Shown here: positions 1-6,710 of the stretch, piece by piece
Position numbering within the stretch: position 1 is the first letter of the stretch
How the letters are laid out: each line of letters opens with the position of its first letter
Assembly: GCA_900542625.1 (NCBI GenBank)
Contig: UQOH01000062.1
Span: 1 to 12,129, forward strand
Reading direction: 5' to 3'
Length of the DNA stretch: 12,129 nt
From: an uncultured Fusobacterium sp.
GTDB taxonomy: Bacteria > Fusobacteriota > Fusobacteriia > Fusobacteriales > Fusobacteriaceae
Translations under genes and position numbers: made by a program
Notes under the pieces: model-generated
Seen by the model: the letters and a program-made list of their open reading frames with translations, nothing else
Databases searched by the model: none
What the model was told of the DNA's origin: nothing

Positions 1-1
1 A

Positions 2-70
2 AAAGTTACTTTCGACGTTAAAGAAGGACAAAAAGGACCTCAAGCTGCTAACGTAGTAGTAGTTAAATAG
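2..70 (+). CDS. Cold-shock protein (CspA family), C-terminal end only
   Basis: Only the last 22 codons and the TAG stop are inside the window; the start lies upstream. The frame reads KVTFDVKEGQKGPQAANVVV followed by VK. This matches the end of the CspA-type OB-fold, in which a V-x-F-x-V-x-E/K-G-Q-K-G-P-Q-A-x-N-V pattern forms the last strands. Family members are about 65-70 residues long, bind single-stranded RNA or DNA and act as RNA chaperones in the cytoplasm. An intrinsic terminator follows 27 nt after the stop, so the gene ends its transcription unit here. The paralogue cannot be told from this fragment. Confidence 0.85.
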   Translation, partial: KVTFDVKEGQKGPQAANVVVVK

Positions 71-96
71 TTCTAAACTAAATAAAAATAAAGAAG

Positions 97-122
97 CCTG
101 TGAGTTTTTCACAGGTTTTTTT
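97..122 (+). terminator. Intrinsic terminator of the cold-shock gene
   Basis: A perfect 7-bp stem (CCTGTGA 97-103 with TCACAGG 109-115) closes a GTTTT loop and is followed directly by a run of seven T residues (116-122). It separates the cold-shock gene from the sulfatase unit. Confidence 0.9.
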
Positions 123-239
123 ATTTCTTTTGTTTTTCTATGAAAAAAAAATTAATCTTAACATATTTAATTTTATTGTTTTATTTTAAATCTATTCAAA
201 AAATGTTTTTAAATATTATAAATTTTAATTAAAAATTCA

Positions 240-268
240 TTGACATTTTTTTAATTACAGGGTATTAT
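240..268 (+). promoter_or_regulatory. Sigma70-type promoter of the sulfatase operon
   Basis: A perfect TTGACA -35 box (240-245) and a TATTAT -10 box (263-268, 5 of 6 consensus bases) are separated by an ideal 17 bp. The predicted start is near 275, giving a 5' UTR of about 87 nt before the sulfatase ATG. Positions 123-239, between the upstream terminator and this promoter, are extremely AT-rich and hold nothing else I can recognise; they may act as an UP element. Confidence 0.8.
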
Positions 269-292
269 TATTGTATAGTTTACGTTGTATGT

Positions 293-318
293 GTATATTT
301 TTATGATGGAAAATATAC
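293..318 (+). repeat. Perfect inverted repeat in the sulfatase 5' UTR (candidate operator or RNA stem)
   Basis: GTATATTTT (293-301) and AAAATATAC (310-318) are perfect 9-bp inverted arms around an 8-nt spacer. The element starts about 18 nt after the predicted transcription start and ends 28 nt before the Shine-Dalgarno site. Its placement fits an operator for a dimeric repressor or an mRNA stem. No regulator gene lies nearby and I do not recognise the motif as that of a known family. Confidence 0.5.
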
Positions 319-361
319 TATTTATTACAGGTAAAATCAAAATATGAAGGGGTGGTAACAA

Positions 362-2020
362 ATGAGTAATAAGAAGAAATGTTTGTTAGTAGCTTTAACA
401 GGAATTGTAGCAGCTAATGCTATGGCAGAAAACGTTAAAGACAAGGGAACTGCTACAAACGTGGCTTTCAACAAGAGCTTTGAACCTACAGAATACAAAC
501 TTGAGGGTAAACCAAACGTTCTTGTAATTTCTGTGGACGACTTAGGATACGGACAACTTAACTATGATGAAAAAGCTTTTGACAAGAAAGTTTTAGCAGA
601 GAAAGTTATACCAGACAGATATAAGGTAGATGTAGATAAAGCTATTGAAGCTGCTAAAAAATCTACACCAAACTTAAGAAAACTTCAAGATCAAGGAATT
701 ATGATGACTCAGACATTCGTATGTCACGGAGTAAGCGGACCTTCAAGAGCTGCATTTTTAACATCTGAGTTTCCTTCTAAATTTGGAGTATACAGCAACG
801 ACGATGCTCAAGACGGAATTTCTTTAGATCACAAATTCTTATCTGAATTATTCCAAAACTATGGATATGAAACAAGTGCTATAGGAAAATGGCACGTTGG
901 AAAAATAACTAACGTTCCTGTTCCACAAGAAAAACAAACTAGAGACTATCACGACAACTTCACAACTTATTGTGATGAGCCTTTCCAACCTCAAAACAGA
1001 GGATTTGACTACTTCATGGGATTCCATGCTGCTGGAGCTGCATACTATAACTCTCCAAGCTTATTCAAAAACAGACAGCTTGAGCCTGCTAAAGGATACA
1101 TTACAGATCAGCTTACTGATGAAGCAATATCAAGAATAGAAAAAGCAGACGATGCTCCATTCTTTATTTACCTTGCATACAATGCTCCACACATTCCTCT
1201 AGAGCAGCACGCTCCTGAGAAATACAGAGTATTCAATACAGGAAATGAAGAAGTTGACAAATATTATGAGTCTATTTATGCAGTAGACCAAAACGTTGGA
1301 AGAATCTTAGATACTTTAGAGAAAGAAGGAAAATTAGAAAATACAATGATCTTATTCTTCTCTGACAATGGATCTGTTATTGACGCTCCTCTTCCAATGA
1401 ACGGAATTTTCTCTGGAAACAAAGGAGAAACATTTAACGGTGGAGTTCATATCCCTGGATTCGTTACATGGCCAAAAGGTCTAAAAGCTGGAAAATATGA
1501 TAAGATGGTTTCAACTATCGACTATTTACCTACAGCTTTAGCTGCTGCAGGAATAGAAATTCCTGAAGAGTGGAAAGCAAAAATAGACGGTGTTAACCTT
1601 CTTCCATACTTAACTGGAAAAGATTCTGGAAATCCTCACAGCGAATTATTCTGGGCACAACCTAGAGCATTCCACTGGGATCCAATCAACATTCCTTTCT
1701 GGAGAGATTATGATAAATATGTAACTGGTGAATCTGATTACTATCCAAAAAATCCGTACATGGAAAAATTATCTGAGTTCTCATGGACTGTAAGAGATAA
1801 TACATGGACTCTTCACTACTATGTTGGAGATAACTCTTATGCTCTTTACGAATCAATGAAAGACCCTATGGAAATCAACGACTTAGCTGCTAAAAATCCA
1901 AAAGTTGTAGCTGAATTAAAAGCAAAAATGAGAGACTACTTAGTAAACAAAGCTGTTAAACCTAATACACCAAACAACGTTCCTAAGTATGAGCAATTAG
2001 TAAAAGCTACTGAAAAATAA
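362..2020 (+). CDS. Exported serine-type formylglycine sulfatase (S1 family)
   Basis: Predicted to hydrolyse a sulfate ester in the periplasm; the substrate (glycan, mucin or aryl sulfate) cannot be read from the sequence. A Sec signal peptide has a KKK n-region, hydrophobic residues 7-20 and an A-M-A site before E23. Metal-binding D59-D60 sits in the NVLVISVDDLG strand. The active-site motif is S125-G-P-S128-R129, so the formylglycine precursor is Ser, not Cys. Further motifs are GKWHVGK (K176, H178), APHIP (H277), FFSDNG (D335, N336) and GNKG (K354). The 552 residues fit the family. Residues 70-100 look like an insertion between the metal site and the active-site motif. The start is supported by AAGGGGTGG at 347-355. 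Codons end in C (AAC, TTC, TAC) more often than in the next gene, which suggests high expression. The anSME needed to oxidise Ser125 follows 31 nt downstream. Confidence 0.93.
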   Translation: MSNKKKCLLVALTGIVAANAMAENVKDKGTATNVAFNKSFEPTEYKLEGKPNVLVISVDDLGYGQLNYDEKAFDKKVLAEKVIPDRYKVDVDKAIEAAKKSTPNLRKLQDQGIMMTQTFVCHGVSGPSRAAFLTSEFPSKFGVYSNDDAQDGISLDHKFLSELFQNYGYETSAIGKWHVGKITNVPVPQEKQTRDYHDNFTTYCDEPFQPQNRGFDYFMGFHAAGAAYYNSPSLFKNRQLEPAKGYITDQLTDEAISRIEKADDAPFFIYLAYNAPHIPLEQHAPEKYRVFNTGNEEVDKYYESIYAVDQNVGRILDTLEKEGKLENTMILFFSDNGSVIDAPLPMNGIFSGNKGETFNGGVHIPGFVTWPKGLKAGKYDKMVSTIDYLPTALAAAGIEIPEEWKAKIDGVNLLPYLTGKDSGNPHSELFWAQPRAFHWDPINIPFWRDYDKYVTGESDYYPKNPYMEKLSEFSWTVRDNTWTLHYYVGDNSYALYESMKDPMEINDLAAKNPKVVAELKAKMRDYLVNKAVKPNTPNNVPKYEQLVKATEK

Positions 2021-2051
2021 AAAGCTGGTGTAATAAACGGAGGAAAACAAA

Positions 2052-3263
2052 ATGGTAAATTTTATGATAAAACCAGCAAGTTTTAACTGCAACTTAACTT
2101 GTAAATATTGCTTTTATTTAGAAAAACATAATTTCCTGTCAGTTGATGACTGTCACTCAGGAAAATATATGGATATCTATAAGACTAAAAGTTTTATAGA
2201 AAAAAGAATAAAAGAAGAAAAAAGCAGAGATATATATTTTACTTGGCAGGGAGGAGAACCTATGCTTGCCGGGCTTGATTTCTACAAAACAATAGTAGAA
2301 GTTCAGGAATCTTTAAGCAAAATATATAATAAGAAAATACACAACGCAATCCAGACAAACGGAACACTTATTACATATCAGTGGGCTAAATTTTTAAAGG
2401 AAAAAGACTTTTTGGTTGGAATATCAATAGACGGAAACGAAGATATGCATGATATTTACAGAAAAGACCCTAAAGATCAGGGAACTTTCCAGAAAGTTCT
2501 AAAAGGGCTGAATTTCCTTAAAAAACAAGGAGTAGAGTTCAACACTCTTACTGTTGTCAATAATAAAAATGTGAAAAATCCATTAGAAGTTTATAACTTT
2601 TTAAAATCAATCGGAAGCAGATTTATGCAGTTTATTCCTGTTGTGGAAACTTTAGACGTTGATGAAAATTATAAACCAATGTGGATAGATGACAATAATT
2701 TTATTCCAAGAACAACAGATTTCAGCGTTTCTCCTATAGAATATGGAAAATTTATGACTGCAATTTTCGATGAATGGATAAACCATGACGTTGGAAAAAT
2801 TTCTGTTCGTATGTTTGATTCTCTTTTAGCAAGAGTAGCAGGATATGAGCAGACTGTATGTGTGTTTAAAGAGGAGTGCGGAGGAAATAACTTAGCTTTG
2901 GAATCTGACGGAACAATCTATCAGTGTGACCACTTTGTATATCCTGAGTCAAAATTCAAAATAGGCAGCATAAAAGATTTGAGTATTCCTGAAATTGAAG
3001 AGAGAAGCAAATCTCTTTCAAATGTGAAGAAAAATATCAGCAGTAAATGCAGAAACTGCCAATGGCTTGAACTTTGTCATGGAGGATGTCCTAAACATAG
3101 ATTTGTTAATGATGAGTCAAATGAGAAAATCAGTTATTTCTGTGAAGGATATCAGCATATTTTCGAACATCTTCTGCCTGGTTTAAATCTAATTATAGAA
3201 TTTAAAAATAAACAAATACCATGGAAGTATCTTCCAACAGCAGTAAAAGAAATATACAAATAA
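2052..3263 (+). CDS. Anaerobic sulfatase-maturating enzyme (anSME), radical SAM/SPASM
   Basis: A cytoplasmic radical S-adenosylmethionine enzyme that oxidises the active-site Ser (or Cys) of a sulfatase to C-alpha-formylglycine without oxygen. The SAM cluster motif is C13-x3-C17-x2-C20, followed by GGEP (67-70) and QTNGTL (101-106). The C-terminal SPASM region has eight Cys (270, 276, 292, 333, 336, 342, 346, 364) to ligate two auxiliary 4Fe-4S clusters. The x2-x5-x3-x17 spacing from C333 to C364 is the same as I recall for the Clostridium perfringens enzyme, and the Asp after C292 (D293) matches its proposed catalytic base. The length of 403 residues is slightly longer than usual. GGAGG at 2039-2043 supports the start. 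With only 31 nt between the genes and no terminator, it is co-transcribed with the sulfatase, which should be its substrate. The gene is commonly named atsB or chuR in other bacteria. Confidence 0.95.
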   Translation: MVNFMIKPASFNCNLTCKYCFYLEKHNFLSVDDCHSGKYMDIYKTKSFIEKRIKEEKSRDIYFTWQGGEPMLAGLDFYKTIVEVQESLSKIYNKKIHNAIQTNGTLITYQWAKFLKEKDFLVGISIDGNEDMHDIYRKDPKDQGTFQKVLKGLNFLKKQGVEFNTLTVVNNKNVKNPLEVYNFLKSIGSRFMQFIPVVETLDVDENYKPMWIDDNNFIPRTTDFSVSPIEYGKFMTAIFDEWINHDVGKISVRMFDSLLARVAGYEQTVCVFKEECGGNNLALESDGTIYQCDHFVYPESKFKIGSIKDLSIPEIEERSKSLSNVKKNISSKCRNCQWLELCHGGCPKHRFVNDESNEKISYFCEGYQHIFEHLLPGLNLIIEFKNKQIPWKYLPTAVKEIYK

Positions 3264-3289
3264 AAATTATAAATAGTAAAAATAAAAAG

Positions 3290-3340
3290 CAGAGAATTTA
3301 GAATATACCTTAAAGGTTTCTAAATTCTCTGTTTCTTTTA
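3290..3340. terminator. Bidirectional terminator between anSME and brnQ
   Basis: A perfect 14-bp stem (3290-3303 with 3318-3331) has an inner ACCT/AGGT helix (3307-3310 with 3314-3317). A T-rich tail follows on the plus side (TTTCTTTTA) and an A-rich stretch precedes it (3281-3288), which reads as a U tract on the minus strand. It sits between two convergent genes and can serve both. Confidence 0.9.
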
Positions 3341-3353
3341 ATTTATTAATTTA

Positions 3354-4661
3354 TTATTTTGTATTTTGTTTTTCAAGTTTTGCTTTTTGCTTTGCAGCCT
3401 TTCTTATTGGTGCAATAATAAAAGCAATAATCATTCCTAAAATACATGGAAGAATCCATACAAACCCAGCATCAGCCAGAGGAATTTTCTTAAGAAGATT
3501 AGAAAGCCCTGTGATACCAAATGTCTGAGCTCCTACTTCAAGAGTAATTGTAACAAGAGTTGTATACGTTGCAACTCTGTAAACTAAAACATGGCTTACT
3601 CCGAAAATATTTAAAAGAATAAGAATAATTGTTACAGGATATAATATACATAAAACAGGAATAGAAAGTTTTATGATAAAATCAACTCCTCCTATTGCCA
3701 TTACACCTGAAAATACAGATATCATCACAGCCCACACTTTATAGCTGATTGGTGTAAGTCTTGCAAACCAGTCAGCAGATATTGCAACAAGCCCTACAGA
3801 TGTTGTAAGACACGCAGCAGCAACACAGATACCAAAAGCTATTTTACCGGCTGATCCTAAAGTTACCTGAGCAAGATACAAAGCAGAACTTGTTGTTGAA
3901 AAAGTTCCAACACCGCTTATTTTAGCACCTAAGAACATAAGACTGAAATAAATTACTCCAAGCCCTATTGCAGCAATAAGAGCTGATCCTGATAGGAAAT
4001 ATCTCTGTTCTTTTTCTTCTATGATTCCTTTTCCTTCAAGTCCTTTAACAATTACTACTCCAAACAGTACAGATGCAAGAGCATCCATTGTCTGATATCC
4101 GCTTACAAAACCATTTGAGAAAACTCCTGTAACATTTTTATCAACAGGAGTTCCTATATCTCCTGTAATTCCTAAAAAAGCAATAACAGCTAAAATAATA
4201 AGAATAATAGGTGTAAGAAATTTTCCTATAATGTCAGTGATTTTTGATTCTTTTATAACAAGCATAAGAGTTAATCCAAAGAATGCAGCAGATGTAATTA
4301 CTGATAATAAAAACGGGTCTGCATTTGGAAATGATGGAAGAACTCCCATTTCAAATGTTGTAGAACCTGTTCTTGGTATAGCAAATAAAGGTCCGATTAC
4401 AAGTACAAGTGATGTACAATAAAGTGTATTAAATCTTGATGAAATTTTTATAGAAAAATCTTCAAGTCTTCCTACTTTTGTAAAAGCTAAAACTCCTAAT
4501 AAAGGAAGTCCCACTCCTGTTAATAAAAATCCTATTCCTGCCAAAAACCAATCTTTTCCCATAGCAATTCCAAGGGAAGGCGGGAAGATAAGGTTGCCTG
4601 CTCCAAAGAACATAGCAAACAAAGCAAATCCTAAAACTAATACTTCTTTTTTCCTGTTCAT
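3354..4661 (-). CDS. brnQ: Branched-chain amino acid:cation symporter BrnQ (LivCS family)
   Basis: An inner-membrane carrier that imports Leu, Ile and Val coupled to Na+ or H+. It is 435 residues long with about 12 hydrophobic segments. Family signatures are AMFFGAGNLIFPP (16-28) in the first segment, PRTGSTTFEMG (96-106) and GYQTMDALASVLFG (188-201). The basic C-terminal tail (KAAKQKAKLEKQ) is cytoplasmic in the family model. The start is fixed by AGGAGGA at 4665-4671. It is monocistronic: its own promoter lies about 290-320 nt upstream and a bidirectional terminator follows the stop. The long 5' leader encodes an Ile/Val/Leu-rich peptide and a terminator, so expression is probably controlled by attenuation in response to charged BCAA-tRNA. 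The ABC importer for the same substrates lies directly upstream on the same strand. Confidence 0.95.
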   Translation of the reverse strand: MNRKKEVLVLGFALFAMFFGAGNLIFPPSLGIAMGKDWFLAGIGFLLTGVGLPLLGVLAFTKVGRLEDFSIKISSRFNTLYCTSLVLVIGPLFAIPRTGSTTFEMGVLPSFPNADPFLLSVITSAAFFGLTLMLVIKESKITDIIGKFLTPIILIILAVIAFLGITGDIGTPVDKNVTGVFSNGFVSGYQTMDALASVLFGVVIVKGLEGKGIIEEKEQRYFLSGSALIAAIGLGVIYFSLMFLGAKISGVGTFSTTSSALYLAQVTLGSAGKIAFGICVAAACLTTSVGLVAISADWFARLTPISYKVWAVMISVFSGVMAIGGVDFIIKLSIPVLCILYPVTIILILLNIFGVSHVLVYRVATYTTLVTITLEVGAQTFGITGLSNLLKKIPLADAGFVWILPCILGMIIAFIIAPIRKAAKQKAKLEKQNTK

Positions 4662-4719
4662 AAATCCTCCTAAAAATGTATAAAAATTATAATAGTTATT
4701 AAAATAATTAATGACTAAT

Positions 4720-4750
4720 AAAAAAACAGCCCAAGTAATTAGGCTGTTTG
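4720..4750 (-). terminator. Leader terminator (attenuator) upstream of brnQ
   Basis: On the minus strand AAACAGCC (4749-4742) pairs perfectly with GGCTGTTT (4731-4724), followed by more T residues (to 4721). It lies after the brnQ promoter and leader peptide gene and about 60 nt before the brnQ start, with no gene needing termination in between. It is therefore an attenuator rather than an end-of-gene signal. Confidence 0.85.
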
Positions 4751-4860
4751 TTTTTGCTAAGTTTATACATAAAATTTTTTAATTTACTGCAAACAAATTA
4801 AAATAAGTTTTAACGAAGTCCTAATATACTTTTATATTCATATTTAATTTCAGGCTGTTT
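4742..4860 (-). promoter_or_regulatory. Competing antiterminator segments of the brnQ attenuator
   Basis: On the minus strand three segments can pair in alternative ways. Segment 1 is AAACAGCC (4860-4853), inside the leader peptide gene at codons 17-20. Segment 2 is TTGTTTG (4796-4790). Segment 3 is CAAACAGCC (4750-4742), the 5' arm of the terminator. Segment 2 pairs with AAACAG of segment 1 (6 bp, one G-U) or with CAAACAG of segment 3 (7 bp, one G-U). Pairing 2:3 would block the terminator. A ribosome stalled on the ATA run (codons 15-17) would cover segment 1 and favour 2:3. The helices are seen in the sequence; the mechanism is inferred. Confidence 0.6.
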
Positions 4861-4910
4861 ATTATTATGACGCTGACTATTATGAATACTGCTGTAAGTA
4901 TATGTATCAT
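4821..4910 (-). CDS. brnQ leader peptide, 29 aa, rich in Ile/Val/Leu
   Basis: A small reading frame starting MIHILTAVFIIVSVIII and ending with a TAG stop. Eight Ile (all ATA), four Val and three Leu make up 15 of 29 residues, with three consecutive ATA codons at positions 15-17. A Shine-Dalgarno site, AAGGAGT (4922-4916), lies 6 nt before the ATG, and a promoter ends 41 nt upstream. A terminator and brnQ, a BCAA carrier, follow. The product probably has no function of its own; translation through it would report the supply of charged Ile, Val and Leu tRNA. A short membrane peptide is the alternative, as the sequence is hydrophobic, but the regulatory layout favours a leader. Confidence 0.82.
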   Translation of the reverse strand: MIHILTAVFIIVSVIIINSLKLNMNIKVY

Positions 4911-4950
4911 GAAAGACTCCTTTTTTAAAATATTTGTTTAGCACATGAAA

Positions 4951-4979
4951 ATTTTATCAAAGATAACGATTGTTGTCAA
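4951..4979 (-). promoter_or_regulatory. Sigma70-type promoter of brnQ
   Basis: On the minus strand a perfect TTGACA (4979-4974) and TAAAAT (4956-4951, 5 of 6) are 17 bp apart. The predicted start is near 4945, so the leader before brnQ is about 285 nt long. Between this promoter and the liv terminator (4980-5155) I see no gene or clear structure. Confidence 0.78.
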
Positions 4980-5153
4980 TGATTATTTTTTCCATGAGTT
5001 GCAATTTTAAACATAATGTAGAACAAAAAAGATTTTTTAATTCATGGGAGAAGTAATCACAAATTCATTGAAAGCACTCAAATTTTGTGACAAATATACA
5101 AAAAAATTGGTACTTTTTTCAGGAGAAAAAACAACAAATATTATTGTAAAAAA

Positions 5154-5190
5154 AGCGTAAAAAAAAAGAGCCTGAATTTCGGCTCTTTTT
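5154..5190 (-). terminator. Intrinsic terminator of the liv operon
   Basis: On the minus strand a 10-bp stem (AAAAAGAGCC 5190-5181 with GGCTCTTTTT 5172-5163) has an 8-nt loop and continues into an unbroken T tract. It begins 7 nt after the livF stop. Confidence 0.92.
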
Positions 5191-5196
5191 GAAAAT

Positions 5197-5925
5197 CTAT
5201 GCTCCAAGATATGCTTTTTTAATATCAGGATTGTTAAGAAGTTCCTGTGCAGGTCCTTCAAGAGTAATTTTTCCTGTTTCAATAACATAGGCATAATCTG
5301 CAATAGAAAGTGCCATTTTTGCATTCTGCTCAACAAGAAGAATTGTAACTCCGTCCTCTTTTAATTTTTTTATAACAGAGAAAATCTCTTTTACAAAAAG
5401 TGGAGATAATCCCATAGAAGGCTCATCAAGAATTAAAAGCTTAGGTCTGCTCATAATAGCTCTTCCCATTGCAAGCATCTGCTGTTCTCCTCCTGAAAGA
5501 GTTCCTGCCATCTGGTTTTTTCTTTCAGACATTCTTGGGAAATCTTTATAGAATTTTGCTCTGTCTTTTTCAAGATTTTCAGGTGTGTCTTTAACAGTGA
5601 AAGCTCCTAATTTAAGATTATCTTTTACAGCAAGTCTTGAGAAAATTCTTCTTCCCTCAGGAACCTGTGCAATTCCATGCTGGCATATTAAGTGAGGTTT
5701 CTCTTTAGTTATCTCTCTTCCCTGAAAAACAATAGATCCTTTTTTTGAAGGAATAAGCCCTGATATAGTCTGCAGAGTTGTAGTTTTTCCTGCACCGTTT
5801 GCACCGATAAGAGAAACAATTTCACCTTCTTTTACTTTTAAAGAAACTCCTTTTAAAGCATGAATATTATCATAATAAACATGAAGGTCTTTTATTTCAA
5901 GCATTGTTTTAGCCTCTGTATTCAT
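5197..5925 (-). CDS. livF: BCAA ABC transporter ATP-binding protein LivF
   Basis: One of the two cytoplasmic ATPases that energise LivHM. Walker A is GANGAGKT (41-48), the ABC signature is LSGGEQQ (143-149) and Walker B is LLILDEP (163-169). The VEQN motif (198-201) has Gln where most ABC ATPases have the switch His; this is normal for LivF and separates it from LivG. Length is 242 residues. The first ATG is preceded by GGAGG 10 nt away, which overlaps the end of livG (5 nt between stop and start). The start at codon 8 (MLEIKDLHVYY) is the commoner LivF N-terminus but has only a weak AGAGG site, so I keep the first ATG with some doubt. It is the last gene of the operon. Confidence 0.95.
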   Translation of the reverse strand: MNTEAKTMLEIKDLHVYYDNIHALKGVSLKVKEGEIVSLIGANGAGKTTTLQTISGLIPSKKGSIVFQGREITKEKPHLICQHGIAQVPEGRRIFSRLAVKDNLKLGAFTVKDTPENLEKDRAKFYKDFPRMSERKNQMAGTLSGGEQQMLAMGRAIMSRPKLLILDEPSMGLSPLFVKEIFSVIKKLKEDGVTILLVEQNAKMALSIADYAYVIETGKITLEGPAQELLNNPDIKKAYLGA

Positions 5926-5930
5926 AAAAA

Positions 5931-6710
5931 TTATTCCTCCTCCTCTTGTCCAAGATATGCAGTAACAACTGCCGGGTTATTAATTACTTCAATAGGGTCG
6001 CCTGCTGCAATAGTAGTTCCGTGATCTAAAACAACAAGTCTTTCACAAATTCCAAGAACAAGTTTCATATCATGTTCTATAAGAAGAATTGCTATATTAA
6101 AACGATCTCTTATAAGACGGATAGTATTCATAAGCTCTTCTGTTTCAGTAGGGTTCATTCCTGCTGCAGGTTCGTCAAGAAGAAGCAGTTTTGGATTTGT
6201 TGCCATTGCACGGGCAATTTCAAGTTTTCTCTGTTTTCCATAAGGAAGATTTCCTGCTGCTGTGTCAGCATATTGGTCAAGGTCAAAGATTTTTAAAAGC
6301 TCCATAGCCTTTTTCTTAGCCTCTTTTTCCTCTCTCCAATAATTTGGAAAACGGAATATACCTGTAGCAATTCCATATTTCATATTAAAGTTATTTGCAA
6401 CAAGAACATTGTCAAGAACTGACATATATTTAAAAAGTCTGATATTTTGGAATGTTCTTGCAAGTCCTTTTTTTACTAATTTAAATGTTGGAGTTTTTGT
6501 TATAAGTTCTCCGTTAAAATGATATTCACCGCTTGTTGGAGAATAAACTCCTGTTATGATATTAAAAACTGTTGTCTTACCTGCACCGTTTGGCCCGATA
6601 AGTCCTACAAGTTCATTTTCTCTTATTTCAAGGTTAAAATCTGTTACAGCTTTTAAAGCACCAAAGGTGATAGAGATGTCTTTTGCACTTAAAACCACAT
6701 TATTGCTCAT
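5931..6710 (-). CDS. livG: BCAA ABC transporter ATP-binding protein LivG
   Basis: Cytoplasmic ATPase partner of LivF. Walker A is GPNGAGKT (39-46), the Q-loop is TFQN (Q88), the signature is the LivG-type LPYGKQRKLE (155-164) in place of LSGGQ, Walker B is LLLLDEP (175-181) and the switch His is in IEHDM (H213). The 259 residues match the family, including the LivG-specific region around 105-140 that many ABC ATPases lack. The ATG lies 11 nt inside the end of livM and uses GGAGGG at 6716-6721, so translation of the two is likely coupled. The C-terminus is an acidic QEEEE tail. Confidence 0.96.
   Translation of the reverse strand: MSNNVVLSAKDISITFGALKAVTDFNLEIRENELVGLIGPNGAGKTTVFNIITGVYSPTSGEYHFNGELITKTPTFKLVKKGLARTFQNIRLFKYMSVLDNVLVANNFNMKYGIATGIFRFPNYWREEKEAKKKAMELLKIFDLDQYADTAAGNLPYGKQRKLEIARAMATNPKLLLLDEPAAGMNPTETEELMNTIRLIRDRFNIAILLIEHDMKLVLGICERLVVLDHGTTIAAGDPIEVINNPAVVTAYLGQEEEE

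Noticed and set aside
254..334. Repeated ATTACAGG at 254-261 and 324-331 around the sulfatase promoter
   Set aside because: Only eight bases are shared and the copies are 70 bp apart, one inside the promoter spacer and one near the ribosome binding site. Too short to support a binding-site claim.
303..347. A 14-codon frame (MMENILFITGKIKI) in the sulfatase 5' UTR
   Set aside because: No Shine-Dalgarno site precedes it, there is no bias toward any one amino acid beyond what AT-rich DNA gives, and no terminator follows, so it does not resemble the two BCAA leaders.
4662..4945. A T-box riboswitch in the brnQ leader
   Set aside because: The leader lacks a recognisable T-box sequence (AGGGTGG-like) and specifier-loop architecture, while a translated BCAA-rich frame with its own ribosome binding site is present.
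5037..5336. A 99-codon minus-strand frame overlapping the end of livF
   Set aside because: It runs across the liv terminator and through livF in another frame, starts inside livF without a ribosome binding site, and has no recognisable features.
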